64,000 nucleotides of DNA from DASVTR01 sp036382855. Its GTDB lineage: Bacteria; Acidobacteriota; Blastocatellia; Pyrinomonadales; Pyrinomonadaceae. Positions 28,281-36,703 of the stretch are shown piece after piece. The stretch lies in NCBI GenBank assembly GCA_036382855.1, contig DASVPO010000002.1, positions 124,001 to 188,000 of the forward strand, given 5' to 3'. Under the pieces are notes generated by a model. The model was not told the DNA's origin, made no database searches, and saw nothing but the letters and a program-made list of their open reading frames with translations. The translations under genes were made by a program, and so were the position numbers. How positions within the stretch are numbered: position 1 is the first letter of the stretch; each line of letters begins with the position of its first letter.

Positions 28281-28424
28281 CTTTACTCACCCCTTTACTG
28301 GGACTGCTCAGATGTAGAGCATCAATTTATCAAACGCAGAACCCGGTTGTCTCTTCATTCATGCAGAATTACGCTGAAGCGCCGAATCATGTTTCAACTC
28401 ATGCGTAGCTGCTGACCGAAGGAT

Positions 28425-28488
28425 GACTGACGAATGTTCAGGCGAAGTTCAGATGAATGTCAGACGGATTTAACATGCGCGTTATAGC
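28425..28488 (+). promoter_or_regulatory. Pho-box-like repeats and promoter of the pst operon
   Basis: Three direct repeats at exactly 11-nt phase: GTTCAG (28436), GTTCAG (28447) and TGTCAG (28458), each followed by five variable bases. The 11-nt period is the hallmark of PhoB binding sites. A possible -10, TATAGC, lies at 28483-28488, about 20 nt after the last repeat, so PhoB could replace the -35 contact. A GACTGA at 28425 may be a fourth degenerate unit. It is 54 nt upstream of pstS. Confidence 0.65.
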
Positions 28489-28541
28489 CTGAGGCGTTCT
28501 CCAATTCTCTTTCTGCCGGTTTCGAACGGAGAAGTGAACCA

Positions 28542-29624
28542 ATGCCTGTCTCGTCGAATATCAAGCGTGGCGTCGTCGCGCTTCTGTTAACTTCGCTGCT
28601 ACTGCTGGCGGCTGCTTGCAGCGGCAATCAGGGCGGCGGCACGGCTGGCGTCGTCAGGCTGCAAGGCGCTGGCGCGACGTTTCCGAATCCGCTCTATCAA
28701 AAGTGGTTGAGCGAATACGGCAAGCTCAACCAGAGCGTGCGCATAGACTATCAATCCATCGGCTCAGGCGGCGGCATCAAGCAGATTCAGGAACAGACCG
28801 TTGACTTCGGCGCGTCCGATGCGCCTATGAAAGACGACGATTTGAAGAAAGCATCCGCCGACATCCTGCACATCCCGACGGTGCTCGGCGCGGTCGTGCT
28901 GACATACAACCTCTCCGGCGTCCAGCAGCCTTTGCGCTTCTCGCCTGAAACCATCGCAGACATCTTCCTCGGCAAAATCAAACGCTGGGACGACGATAAG
29001 ATCAAGGCCGACAATCCGGGCGTCGCTCTTCCCAATGCAGATGTGACGGTCGTTCACCGCTCCGACGGCAGCGGCACTTCAGCCGTCTTCACTGATTACC
29101 TACAGAAGGTCAGCCCCGAATGGAAGGAGAAAGTAGGCACGGGCACTTCGCCGCAATGGCCTGTCGGTATCGGCGGCAAAGGCAACGAAGGTGTGACGGG
29201 CCAGATCAAACAGACGCCCAACACCATCGGCTACGTCGAACTCGCCTACGCCGTCCAGAACAAGCTGCCCGTCAGTTTTATTAAAAACAGTTCGGGCAGT
29301 TTCATAGAGCCTTCGCTTGATGCTGTGACGGCAGCGGCGGCCGAATCCGTCCAGACGACGCCGGAAGATTTGCGCGTCTCTATCACCAACGCTGCGGGCG
29401 CACAGGCGTATCCGATTTCAAGCTACACTTACATTCTCGTCTATAAAGAGCAAAGGGACGCCGCCAAAGGCAAAGCGCTTGCGGACTTTCTCTGGTGGGC
29501 CATTCACGACGGCGAAAAGTTTGCGAGAGACTTGCAGTATGCGCCGCTGCCCGCCGGAATCGTCAAACGCGCCGAAGCCAAAATCAACTCGATTACCTCC
29601 GGCGGCAAGCCTTTGCGACAATAA
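28542..29624 (+). CDS. pstS: Phosphate-binding lipoprotein of the Pst transporter
   Basis: A 360-residue periplasmic phosphate receptor. The signal peptide ends at the lipobox LAAAC (Cys26). Phosphate-binding loops are visible as GAGATFPNPLY (about 44-54), the DFGASDAPM segment and HRSDGSGTS (serine/arginine contacts). The start ATG 28542 has GGAGAAG upstream. It is the first gene of the pst-pho operon and lies behind the Pho-box-like repeats. The stop (29622-29624) abuts a heptamer stem-loop before pstC. Confidence 0.95.
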   Translation: MPVSSNIKRGVVALLLTSLLLLAAACSGNQGGGTAGVVRLQGAGATFPNPLYQKWLSEYGKLNQSVRIDYQSIGSGGGIKQIQEQTVDFGASDAPMKDDDLKKASADILHIPTVLGAVVLTYNLSGVQQPLRFSPETIADIFLGKIKRWDDDKIKADNPGVALPNADVTVVHRSDGSGTSAVFTDYLQKVSPEWKEKVGTGTSPQWPVGIGGKGNEGVTGQIKQTPNTIGYVELAYAVQNKLPVSFIKNSSGSFIEPSLDAVTAAAAESVQTTPEDLRVSITNAAGAQAYPISSYTYILVYKEQRDAAKGKALADFLWWAIHDGEKFARDLQYAPLPAGIVKRAEAKINSITSGGKPLRQ

Positions 29625-29691
29625 AAGTCCAAAGTCCAAGGTCCACAGTCAAAACGCGGTTCTCGGACTTTAGACCTTGGACTTTGGACTT
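29625..29691. repeat. Type D heptamer element (word AAAGTCC) between pstS and pstC
   Basis: Left arm 29625-29650 (AAGTCCAAAGTCCAAGGTCC and on) pairs with right arm 29666-29691; the outer 19 bp are perfect. It fills the pstS-pstC gap, beginning on the base after the pstS stop. This word has no stop codon on either strand. Confidence 0.85.
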
Positions 29692-29703
29692 CGGATTTAA
29701 AGA

Positions 29704-30720
29704 ATGGCGACGAACATCGAACCTAAACGTCCGTCTCCCGCTGACGAGTATGGCGCGCGTGCGCGCTCGTTTAACTGGCGGCGCATGTTGTCTGCGACGG
29801 GCAGCACGGGCGATGCCGTCTTCCGTTTAATCCTGCTCGGAAGCGTGCTGCTGATTCTCGCCATCATCGCCATGATGATTTACCAGATGGCGGCCAACTC
29901 CGCCCTCTCCCTCAAACAGTTTGGCTTCGGTTTTCTCAAGGGCCGGACGTGGAATCCGATTAGGGGCGAGTTTGGCGCGCTGCCCTTCATCTACGGCACG
30001 GTCGTCTCTTCCATCATCGCGCTCATCATCGCAGTTCCGCTTTCGCTCGGCATCGCCATCTTTCTCGTCGAGCAGGCTCCGCGCCGCGCCGCACGCCCGA
30101 TAGCTTTCCTAGTGGAACTACTGGCGGCGATTCCGTCCGTCGTCTATGGGCTGTGGGGAATCTTCGTGCTCGCGCCTTTCTTGCGCGTCCACGTCGAGCC
30201 GTTTCTCGCTCGCTGGCTCGGCTGGCTGCCCCTCTTTCAGGGCACTATCACGGGCATCGGTCTCTTCACGGGCGGCGTCATCCTCGCCATTATGATAACG
30301 CCGATTATCTCAGCGGTCGTGCGCGATGTGCTGGCCGCCGTGCCCGTCTCTCAGCGCGAGGCGGCGCTCGCTCTGGGCGCGACGAAGTGGGAGACGACGC
30401 GTGTCGTGCTCGCTAACGCGGCTTCGGGCATCGCGGGTGCGATTATCCTCGGATTGGGACGCGCCATCGGCGAAACGATGGCCGTCACGATGGTCATCGG
30501 CAACCGCCCGCAGATTAGCGCCTCTCTCTTCGAGCCGTCGTACACCATCGCCTCCGTCATCGCCAACGAGTTTACGGAAGCCACTGAAGACCTCTACCTG
30601 AGCGCGCTCGTAGAGATTGGTTTGATTCTCTTTCTCGTCACCTTCATCATCAACGGTATCGCGAAGCTCCTTGTGTGGAGCGTGACGCGCGGCACGAGCG
30701 GAACAGCGAGGGCCACTTAA
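29704..30720 (+). CDS. pstC: Phosphate ABC transporter permease PstC
   Basis: A 338-residue inner-membrane permease with about six helices. The coupling-helix motif lies in REAALALGATKWETTRVVL (about 218-236), the EAA loop that contacts PstB. The N-terminal tail is about 40 residues and carries basic residues. It is 3 nt from pstA, so the two permeases are likely coupled. Confidence 0.94.
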   Translation: MATNIEPKRPSPADEYGARARSFNWRRMLSATGSTGDAVFRLILLGSVLLILAIIAMMIYQMAANSALSLKQFGFGFLKGRTWNPIRGEFGALPFIYGTVVSSIIALIIAVPLSLGIAIFLVEQAPRRAARPIAFLVELLAAIPSVVYGLWGIFVLAPFLRVHVEPFLARWLGWLPLFQGTITGIGLFTGGVILAIMITPIISAVVRDVLAAVPVSQREAALALGATKWETTRVVLANAASGIAGAIILGLGRAIGETMAVTMVIGNRPQISASLFEPSYTIASVIANEFTEATEDLYLSALVEIGLILFLVTFIINGIAKLLVWSVTRGTSGTARAT

Positions 30721-30723
30721 AAG

Positions 30724-31569
30724 ATGAGCGCACAGGTCGTCCGCCGTAAAAACTCACGCCGCTTCGTCAATACCCTGATGACGAGCCTTGCTGCGGCCTG
30801 CGCTTTTGCCGTCATCATCGTGCTTGCGCTGATTTTAGGTTACATCGCGTGGCAGGGCTTGAGTTCGATTAGCCTGCAATTTCTGCTCGACACGCCGAAG
30901 CCTGTCGGAGAAGGCGGCGGCATCGCCAACGCCATTGTCGGCACACTCTTTCTGCTCTGCCTCGCCTCGCTCATAGGGTTGCCGTTCGGCATCGCAGCCG
31001 GAATCTACCTCGCGGAGTTTGGCGATAACCTCTCCGGCACAATCGTCCGCTTTGTGACGGACACGCTGACGGGTGTGCCCTCGATTGTTGTCGGCGTCTT
31101 CGTCTATACGCTGATAGTGCTGCCGCAGAAACATTTCAGTGCCTTAGCGGGAGGCATCGCGCTCGCGTTGATTATGATTCCGATTGTCGCGCGCACGACC
31201 GAAGAGATGCTGCGGCTTGTGCCCACCTCTTTGCGCGAGGGCGCGCTTGCTCTGGGTGCGCCGCAGTGGAGAGTGACGATGGGAGTGGTGCTGCCCGCTG
31301 CTGCTTCCGGCATTGCGACGGGCGCGATGCTGGCTATCGCGCGCGTCTCCGGCGAGACAGCGCCGCTTCTCTTCACGGCCTTCGGCAGCCGCTTTTTCAA
31401 CATCTATCTTGACCAACCGATGTCCAGCCTGACCGTGCAGATTTACAACTATGCCATCTCGCCGTACGATGAATGGCACGCGCAGGCATGGGCAGCGACG
31501 CTCGTTTTGATGGCCCTGATTTTAACCATCAATATGATCGTCCGTTTTTTTACACGGAAGAAGTTTTAA
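30724..31569 (+). CDS. pstA: Phosphate ABC transporter permease PstA
   Basis: A 281-residue partner of PstC with six predicted helices and its own EAA motif, REGALALGAPQWRVTMGVVL (about 176-195). Early glycine-rich PFGIAAGIYLAEFG is family-typical. It starts 3 nt after pstC. Confidence 0.94.
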   Translation: MSAQVVRRKNSRRFVNTLMTSLAAACAFAVIIVLALILGYIAWQGLSSISLQFLLDTPKPVGEGGGIANAIVGTLFLLCLASLIGLPFGIAAGIYLAEFGDNLSGTIVRFVTDTLTGVPSIVVGVFVYTLIVLPQKHFSALAGGIALALIMIPIVARTTEEMLRLVPTSLREGALALGAPQWRVTMGVVLPAAASGIATGAMLAIARVSGETAPLLFTAFGSRFFNIYLDQPMSSLTVQIYNYAISPYDEWHAQAWAATLVLMALILTINMIVRFFTRKKF

Positions 31570-31589
31570 GCTGATTTCTGTAGTTAACT

Positions 31590-32450
31590 ATGTCCATGCC
31601 AATTCCAGCGATGAGACGGGAGCCGCCGCAGATGGCTCAAACGCCCTTAGTGGAGACGCACCTGCCGGGGCAGGCTGTGCAGGATGTACCGGCACAGACG
31701 AAAGTGAGCGTGCGCGGGCTCAACTTTTTCTACGGCCGCGCGCAGGCGCTTCATAATATTTCCATCGAAATCCCGGAGCGCGTCGTGATGGCCTTCATAG
31801 GCCCATCGGGCTGCGGCAAGTCAACCTTCCTGCGCACGTTGAATCGCATGAACGACACGATTCCGGGCACACGCGTCGAAGGCCGCGTAGAGATTGACGG
31901 GCAAGACGTTTACGCGCCGGATACGGATGTCGTCGAGCTGCGCCGCAAGGTCGGGATGGTCTTCCAGAAGTCGAACCCCTTCCCGAAATCCATCTTCGAT
32001 AACGTCGCCTACGGCCTGCGCATCAACCGTCTGGCAACTAACAAGGCGGACATGCACGAGCGCGTCGAAAAAGCTTTGACTGACGCGGCGCTCTGGCCCG
32101 AAGTTAAAGACCGTTTGAAGGCGTCGGCGCTCGGCCTGTCTGGCGGGCAGCAGCAACGCCTCTGCATCGCGCGCGCTCTGGCCGTGCGTGCCGAAGTCAT
32201 CCTGATGGACGAACCGGCCTCCGCGCTCGACCCGATGGCGACACAGAAGATTGAAGAATTAATCGTCGAGTTAAAACGCCAGTACACGATTATCATCGTC
32301 ACGCACAACATGCAGCAGGCCGCGCGCGTCTCAGACCAGACAGCGTTTTTCTGGCTCGGCAAGCTCATCGAAGTGAACTCGACCGAAAAGATGTTCACCA
32401 ATCCTGTTGAGAAACTGACCGAAGATTATATCACCGGGAGATTTGGGTGA
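31590..32450 (+). CDS. pstB: Phosphate ABC transporter ATPase PstB
   Basis: A 286-residue ATPase. Walker A is GPSGCGKST (71-79), the Q-loop is in VFQKSNPFPKSIFDN, and the signature is LSGGQQQRLCIARAL (about 184). Walker B is VILMDEPASALDP and the switch His lies in IIIVTHNMQQA. It is longer than E. coli PstB because of a 35-residue Pro/Gln-rich N-terminus. Its TGA (32448-32450) is the first bases of a type E word (TGATTTTAG). Confidence 0.95.
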   Translation: MSMPIPAMRREPPQMAQTPLVETHLPGQAVQDVPAQTKVSVRGLNFFYGRAQALHNISIEIPERVVMAFIGPSGCGKSTFLRTLNRMNDTIPGTRVEGRVEIDGQDVYAPDTDVVELRRKVGMVFQKSNPFPKSIFDNVAYGLRINRLATNKADMHERVEKALTDAALWPEVKDRLKASALGLSGGQQQRLCIARALAVRAEVILMDEPASALDPMATQKIEELIVELKRQYTIIIVTHNMQQAARVSDQTAFFWLGKLIEVNSTEKMFTNPVEKLTEDYITGRFG

Positions 32451-32521
32451 TTTTAGATTTGCGATTTGCGATTTTAGATTTAGAAAAGTTTTTATCCAAT
32501 CGCAAAGCAAAATTCTAAAAT
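32449..32521. repeat. Type E heptamer element (word GATTTNN) between pstB and phoU
   Basis: The left arm (about 32449-32475) is GATTTTA, GATTTGC, GATTTGC, GATTTTA, GATTTAG in tandem. The right arm (about 32497-32521) is an imperfect inverted copy (CGCAAAGCAAAATTCTAAAATC). It overlaps the pstB stop. Confidence 0.75.
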
Positions 32522-32536
32522 CCAAAATTAAGAAGT

Positions 32537-33196
32537 ATGGAACAGCACAGATTATTAGACCGCGAACTGGACACGCTGCGCGACCGCTTGCTGCTCCTGG
32601 GCGGCGAGACGGAGACGGCACTTCAACGCGCCATGTATGCGCTCGTCGAACGCGACAGCACGACCGCGCAGGAAGTCTTGGAGGGCGACGACCAGATAGA
32701 CCGCCTTGAGCTTGAGATTGACCGCCTCTGCATAGACACCATCGCGCTCAGGCAACCGGCTGCGCGCGACCTGCGCTTTGTTATTTCCGCGGCCAAGATT
32801 GCGCCCGTGCTCGAACGCATCGCAGACCACGCCTGCAACATCGCACGCGCAGCCCTCGACCTCAACGACGAGCCGGAGCTTAAGCAGGTGGCCGACCTGC
32901 CGCGCATGGCCGAGCATGCTTCCATGATGCTGCGCTCTGCGCTCGACGCCTTCACCTCAAGCGACGCGGCCACGGCCCGCGCCATCATTGAACGCGACGA
33001 CGAGATTGACGAAAGCTACAACCAGATTTTTCACGGCCTGATAGAGATGATGGTCAGCGACCCCGGCACGACCACGCGCGCCGCGCGCCTGCTCTTCGTC
33101 GCCAAACACATAGAGCGCATCGGCGACTACGTCACAGACATCTGCGAGCTAACCGTCTACATGACCGAGGCCGCAATGATTAAACACAGCAACTAG
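32537..33196 (+). CDS. phoU: Phosphate signalling regulator PhoU
   Basis: A 219-residue all-helical protein with two three-helix bundles. Each has the metal-binding EGDDQIDRLE / ERDDEIDESYN pattern of PhoU (about residues 51-60 and 152-162). PhoU couples the Pst transporter to PhoR and keeps the Pho regulon off in high phosphate. The TAG stop (33194-33196) is directly followed by a type A heptamer element. Confidence 0.93.
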   Translation: MEQHRLLDRELDTLRDRLLLLGGETETALQRAMYALVERDSTTAQEVLEGDDQIDRLELEIDRLCIDTIALRQPAARDLRFVISAAKIAPVLERIADHACNIARAALDLNDEPELKQVADLPRMAEHASMMLRSALDAFTSSDAATARAIIERDDEIDESYNQIFHGLIEMMVSDPGTTTRAARLLFVAKHIERIGDYVTDICELTVYMTEAAMIKHSN

Positions 33197-33290
33197 GAAG
33201 TGATGAGTAATGAGTGATGAGTGATGAGTAACAGAAAAACGCTCGCCACTTGCTTTCACTCATTACTCATTACTCATCACTCATCACTTC
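33197..33290. repeat. Type A heptamer element (word T[GA]ATGAG) between phoU and phoB
   Basis: Left arm 33197-33232 is GAAG followed by tandem TGATGAG/TAATGAG words. Right arm 33255-33290 is the inverted copy ending CACTTC. The left arm is rich in stop codons in all frames; the right arm reads open into phoB, producing a spurious 15-codon upstream extension. Confidence 0.85.
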
Positions 33291-33294
33291 TTTT

Positions 33295-34017
33295 ATGTCT
33301 AAACCTGTTCTCATCATCGAAGACGACCCCGACATCGCGGAGAATCTGCGTTACAATCTGGAGCGCGACGGGTTGAAGGCGCGTGTGGCGGAGACGGGCG
33401 AGCAGGGGTTGGCGGCGGCGCTTGAGCCGAACGGGCAGCCCGCGCTGATTATTCTGGACTTGATGCTGCCGGGAATGAGCGGCACGGAATTGTGCCGTCG
33501 CCTGCGGCGCGAACCTGCGACGCGGCGCACGCCGATTATCATGCTGACGGCGCGCACCTCCGAAGCAGACCGCGTTGCGGGCCTTGATTTAGGCGCGGAC
33601 GACTACATCACAAAGCCTTTTTCGGTGCGCGAGTTGATGGCGCGTGTGCGCGCTGTGCTCAGGCGTGTTGACGAGAATACGGTGGCGCGTTATGAAGACA
33701 GCCGCCTGCAAATAGATTTCGCGGAGATGCGCGTCAACTGCGACGGCAAACAGGTCAGGCTGACGCGCAAGGAGTTTGCGCTTTTGACGATGCTCTCTAA
33801 GGGAGCGGGCCGCGTCAGCACGCGCCAGCAGCTTCTTGATAATGTCTGGGGCTACCAGTATTTTGGCGACACGCGCACCCTCGACGTTCACATTCGCCGC
33901 CTGCGGCAGAAGCTCGGAGCGTGCGGCGACGCTATCGAAACGGTCGTCGGCGTCGGCTACCGCTTCACAGGCTGCACAGACAATAAAAATGATGAAGCCG
34001 GAACGATGAACGATTAA
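33295..34017 (+). CDS. phoB: Phosphate response regulator PhoB
   Basis: An OmpR-family regulator of 240 residues from ATG 33295. The open frame upstream is only the stop-free arm of the heptamer element, so it should not be included. Receiver: acidic pair D10/D11, phosphorylation site D55 (LIILDLMLPG), ITKPF lysine. The winged-helix C-domain ends with TRTLDVHIRRLRQKLG...VGVGYRF. The last ~13 residues after the domain (from TDNKNDE to GTMND) and the TAA stop are encoded inside a type B element, so the native C-terminus is the end of VGVGYRFTGC. It should bind the 11-nt-phased repeats before pstS. Confidence 0.95.
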   Translation: MSKPVLIIEDDPDIAENLRYNLERDGLKARVAETGEQGLAAALEPNGQPALIILDLMLPGMSGTELCRRLRREPATRRTPIIMLTARTSEADRVAGLDLGADDYITKPFSVRELMARVRAVLRRVDENTVARYEDSRLQIDFAEMRVNCDGKQVRLTRKEFALLTMLSKGAGRVSTRQQLLDNVWGYQYFGDTRTLDVHIRRLRQKLGACGDAIETVVGVGYRFTGCTDNKNDEAGTMND

Positions 34018-34077
34018 CGGTGAATGGCAGACAAACTGTTTTCAGTTCATCGTTCCGACTTCATCGTTCATCGCTTC
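33985..34077. repeat. Type B heptamer element (word GAACGAT) overlapping the phoB 3' end
   Basis: Left arm about 33985-34014 (AAAATGATGAAGCCGGAACG and on) pairs with right arm 34041-34077. It contains the phoB TAA (34015-34017) and the sequence just upstream of the phoR start. Confidence 0.8.
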
Positions 34078-34099
34078 TTCTTTCTCCCGTCCCAACGTC

Positions 34100-35407
34100 G
34101 TGCTCAATCGCTCACAGCTTACACTGGCGCTCCTTGGTCTGACGCTGGCGTCTCTCTTTGCAATCTCCATCTGGTATCCGCTCATAGCCGTCAGCGCATT
34201 CTGCGGATTGCTTGCCGGCGCGGGCCTTGTCCGGCTGGCGATTAAACCGGCCGCAGCGCAGATGCAGAAGCAGGCAACACAAGCCGGAGCGATTGCTGAA
34301 CAAGTCTCTGCGCTGCGAGCAAGGCGCGGCGCAACCGCTGCGATTGCCGCCGACGTGATTTCAACGAGCGCGCTGCTGGATGCAACGATGAACAGCATGC
34401 GCGAGGGAATGTTGGTCGTTGACGAGGAGATGCGCATCGTTGCTTCCAACCGCGCGGCGCGTGACATCTTCGCTGCTATAGGTTCAGACACGCTCGAAGC
34501 AAAACGCCTGAGCGAAGTGACGCGACAGCCCGCGATTCATCAGGCATTCCGCTCTGCGCTTGAGGAACGAGAGAGTGCGGAAACGAAGGTTGAGATGCAC
34601 GACCGCGAAAAGCGCTCGTTCGATTTGCGCGTCGCTCCCTTGCGTTCCGGCCAGCGGGGCGAGACGCGCGGCGCAATCGGCATCTTCTTCGACATCACGC
34701 GTCTCGAACGCCTCGAACGCGTCCGTCAGGAATTTCTCTCCAACGTCTCGCACGAACTGCGCACACCCCTGACGGCCATCATCGCCTTCGTCGAAACACT
34801 GGAAGAGGGCGCGATTGAAGACCAGGAGAATAACCGCCGCTTCCTCGCCGTGATTCGCAGGAACGCCACGCGCATGCACAACCTGATTGACGACATTCTG
34901 GAATTGTCCGCCATCGAGGCCGGAACAGTTTCGGTTGAGCCGCAAAGCATTCGCCTGCGCCCCTTAGTTGAAGATGTCACGACCGCGCTCGCCGGACGCG
35001 CAGCGCTGCGCAACGTCACCCTGCACAATGGAGTCGAGGCAGAGTCAGTTGTTTATGCTGACCCTCGACGGCTCGAACAGATGCTCGCCAACCTGATTGA
35101 CAACGCCATCAAGTTTAACCGCGAGGGCGGCCTCGTCAGTATCAAACTCGAAACAGGTGAACGCGACCGCATCAGCGTCATAGACACGGGCGACGGAATT
35201 TCGGACGAACATCTGCCACGCATCTTCGAACGCTTCTACCGCGTTGACCGCGCACGCTCACGCGAACTGAGCGGCACGGGCCTCGGCCTCGCCATCGTCA
35301 AACACCTCTCACGCGCACACGGCGGCGAAGCAACCGTTCACTCCAACGCAGGCCACGGCTCAACCTTTACCATCGAACTACCGAAAAAAGTGATGAGTGA
35401 TGAGTGA
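34100..35407 (+). CDS. phoR: Phosphate sensor histidine kinase PhoR
   Basis: A 435-residue kinase. Two membrane helices at about 8-24 and 27-47 flank almost no periplasmic loop, as in PhoR. A PAS-like region (about 85-200) precedes HisKA with His218 (NVSHELRTPLTA) and HATPase_c (NLIDNAIKFN, DTGDGI, GTGLGLAIVKHL). The start is a GTG at 34100; no clear RBS is present because a repeat element abuts. The C-terminal VMSDE and TGA stop lie in the type A element at 35388. It phosphorylates PhoB. Confidence 0.93.
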   Translation: MLNRSQLTLALLGLTLASLFAISIWYPLIAVSAFCGLLAGAGLVRLAIKPAAAQMQKQATQAGAIAEQVSALRARRGATAAIAADVISTSALLDATMNSMREGMLVVDEEMRIVASNRAARDIFAAIGSDTLEAKRLSEVTRQPAIHQAFRSALEERESAETKVEMHDREKRSFDLRVAPLRSGQRGETRGAIGIFFDITRLERLERVRQEFLSNVSHELRTPLTAIIAFVETLEEGAIEDQENNRRFLAVIRRNATRMHNLIDDILELSAIEAGTVSVEPQSIRLRPLVEDVTTALAGRAALRNVTLHNGVEAESVVYADPRRLEQMLANLIDNAIKFNREGGLVSIKLETGERDRISVIDTGDGISDEHLPRIFERFYRVDRARSRELSGTGLGLAIVKHLSRAHGGEATVHSNAGHGSTFTIELPKKVMSDE

Positions 35408-35469
35408 TGAGTAATGAGTAAAAGAAGGAGTTTTTAACTCATCACTCATCACTCATCACTCATCACTTC
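35388..35469. repeat. Type A heptamer element containing the phoR stop
   Basis: Left arm about 35388-35424 (AAAGTGATGAGTGATGAGTG words) and right arm about 35431-35469 are inverted copies with a very short loop. The phoR TGA (35405-35407) is one of the words. It lies before the carD gene. Confidence 0.85.
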
Positions 35470-35624
35470 TTTGTCCCCGTTTTGAAAGCCTTGACGCTGG
35501 CAGAGACGGCTTGTTACACTTTCGTGAGAATTAAGCGAGACCCGACGCTTGGCTCGCGTTGCGCGGAAGGGTCAACAGACCTGCTGTGCGGCGCAGTCTG
35601 ATTTTTGTAATTCGATGGAGGTGC

Positions 35625-36173
35625 ATGGTGGGCTTTAAAGTCGGCCAGAAAGTCGTTTACCCCAACCACGGGATCGGAACCATCGAGCAGATTGAGCAGA
35701 AGCAAATCGGCGCAACCGCGCTCCCCTTCTACACGCTTCGCCTTGCTGCCACCAACTCAGTCGTTCTAGTCCCCGTCGCCAACGCTTCAGAAGTTGGCCT
35801 TCGAACGCCAATCTCTTCCGGCGAATGCGAGATGCTCCTCAAGAATTTAGCAGATGATTTCTCGTCCCCCGCCCATGATTGGAAAGACCGCTTCAAGGAT
35901 TTCTCAGAGAAGATGCGGACCGGCGACATTTTCGAGGTCGCCGACGTGCTCAAAAATTTAACGTTTTTGAGCCACATCAAGCCCTTGAGCTTCCGCGAAC
36001 AGCGCATGCTTGAGCGCGCCCGCTATCTGGTTGTCTCCGAACTGGCCGCCGTCTGCCGCCAGCCCGAATGCAACGTCGAGCCGCGCGTCGAGCAGGCGCT
36101 CACGCGCGCCTGCGCCAAGCACGAACGCCGCCCCGCGCGCACACGCGCCGCCGGTGCCGTCGCCGGCCACTGA
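35625..36173 (+). CDS. CarD-family transcription regulator
   Basis: The N-terminus FKVGQKVVYPNHGIGTIEQIE is the CarD/TRCF RNA-polymerase-interacting domain (about 1-60), which binds the RNAP beta subunit. It is followed by the helical domain with FREQRMLERARYLVVSELA. CarD stabilises open promoter complexes and affects rRNA transcription in Mycobacterium and Thermus. The start is ATG 35625 with GGAGG only 3 nt away; the next codon GTG (35628) has better spacing (6 nt) and may be the real start. The C-terminal tail is basic and Pro/Arg rich. Confidence 0.9.
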   Translation: MVGFKVGQKVVYPNHGIGTIEQIEQKQIGATALPFYTLRLAATNSVVLVPVANASEVGLRTPISSGECEMLLKNLADDFSSPAHDWKDRFKDFSEKMRTGDIFEVADVLKNLTFLSHIKPLSFREQRMLERARYLVVSELAAVCRQPECNVEPRVEQALTRACAKHERRPARTRAAGAVAGH

Positions 36174-36340
36174 CCGGCGCGAAAGACGCACTCATCCATC
36201 AGTAAATAGCCAAGGCCCGCAGAAGCTTTTCCGGCAAGCTCTCGCTTCAAGCTCTTCGTGTGTTCGCCTGCTTTTAATCAACTGCTGCACGCCGGCCTGC
36301 TCGTTGCGCTACTCCTTTGAGAGGCGTAAAATGTTCTCCG

Positions 36341-36589
36341 ATGAGCGACGAAGCCATTACCAAACCAACGCTTGAAACCATCCTTGAGCGAATCAACGCG
36401 CTCGGCGAACGGATGGAGGCTGGATTTGCAGCCGTCGAAGCTCGATTCGACGCCGTTGAAGAGAGGCTTGAGCGCATCGAGACGCGGCTGGATCGTGTCG
36501 AAAGTATGGCGCTCGAAAATCGCGCTGACGTTCGTGAGCTTCGGTCTGACTTCAGAAAGTTTCGCGACCAACTCAAGCTCCCCGCCTAG
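36341..36589 (+). CDS. Short coiled-coil protein
   Basis: 82 residues from ATG 36341. The middle is a near-perfect coiled coil of repeated 7-residue units (GFAAVEARFDAVEERLERIE, then TRLDRVES). A TTG eight codons upstream is an alternative. No membrane segment. Proteins of this type are common near CorC or other gene borders in many genomes, function unknown. Confidence 0.55.
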   Translation: MSDEAITKPTLETILERINALGERMEAGFAAVEARFDAVEERLERIETRLDRVESMALENRADVRELRSDFRKFRDQLKLPA

Positions 36590-36703
36590 ACGTTCAACAG
36601 CAAACCGGCGCGTGCCTCCGTCGTGCCTCACGTGCTATACTCTGCCTCGCTATCGAGCCACCCCCGTTGTAAATTCTGAGTTGATTCTTTCGCTTAAGCG
36701 ACG

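Noticed and set aside
28281..28424. Possible tRNA or riboswitch upstream of pstS
   Set aside because: No cloverleaf or known riboswitch core could be drawn; only the Pho-box-like repeats are supported.
33197..33290. The tandem TGATGAG words as a CRISPR array or minisatellite
   Set aside because: Units are 7 nt without spacers, and the two halves are inverted copies rather than direct repeats with unique spacers.
33250..33294. Upstream extension of phoB (15 codons)
   Set aside because: It is the stop-free arm of the type A element read as SLITHYSSLITS; the receiver domain starts properly at 33295.
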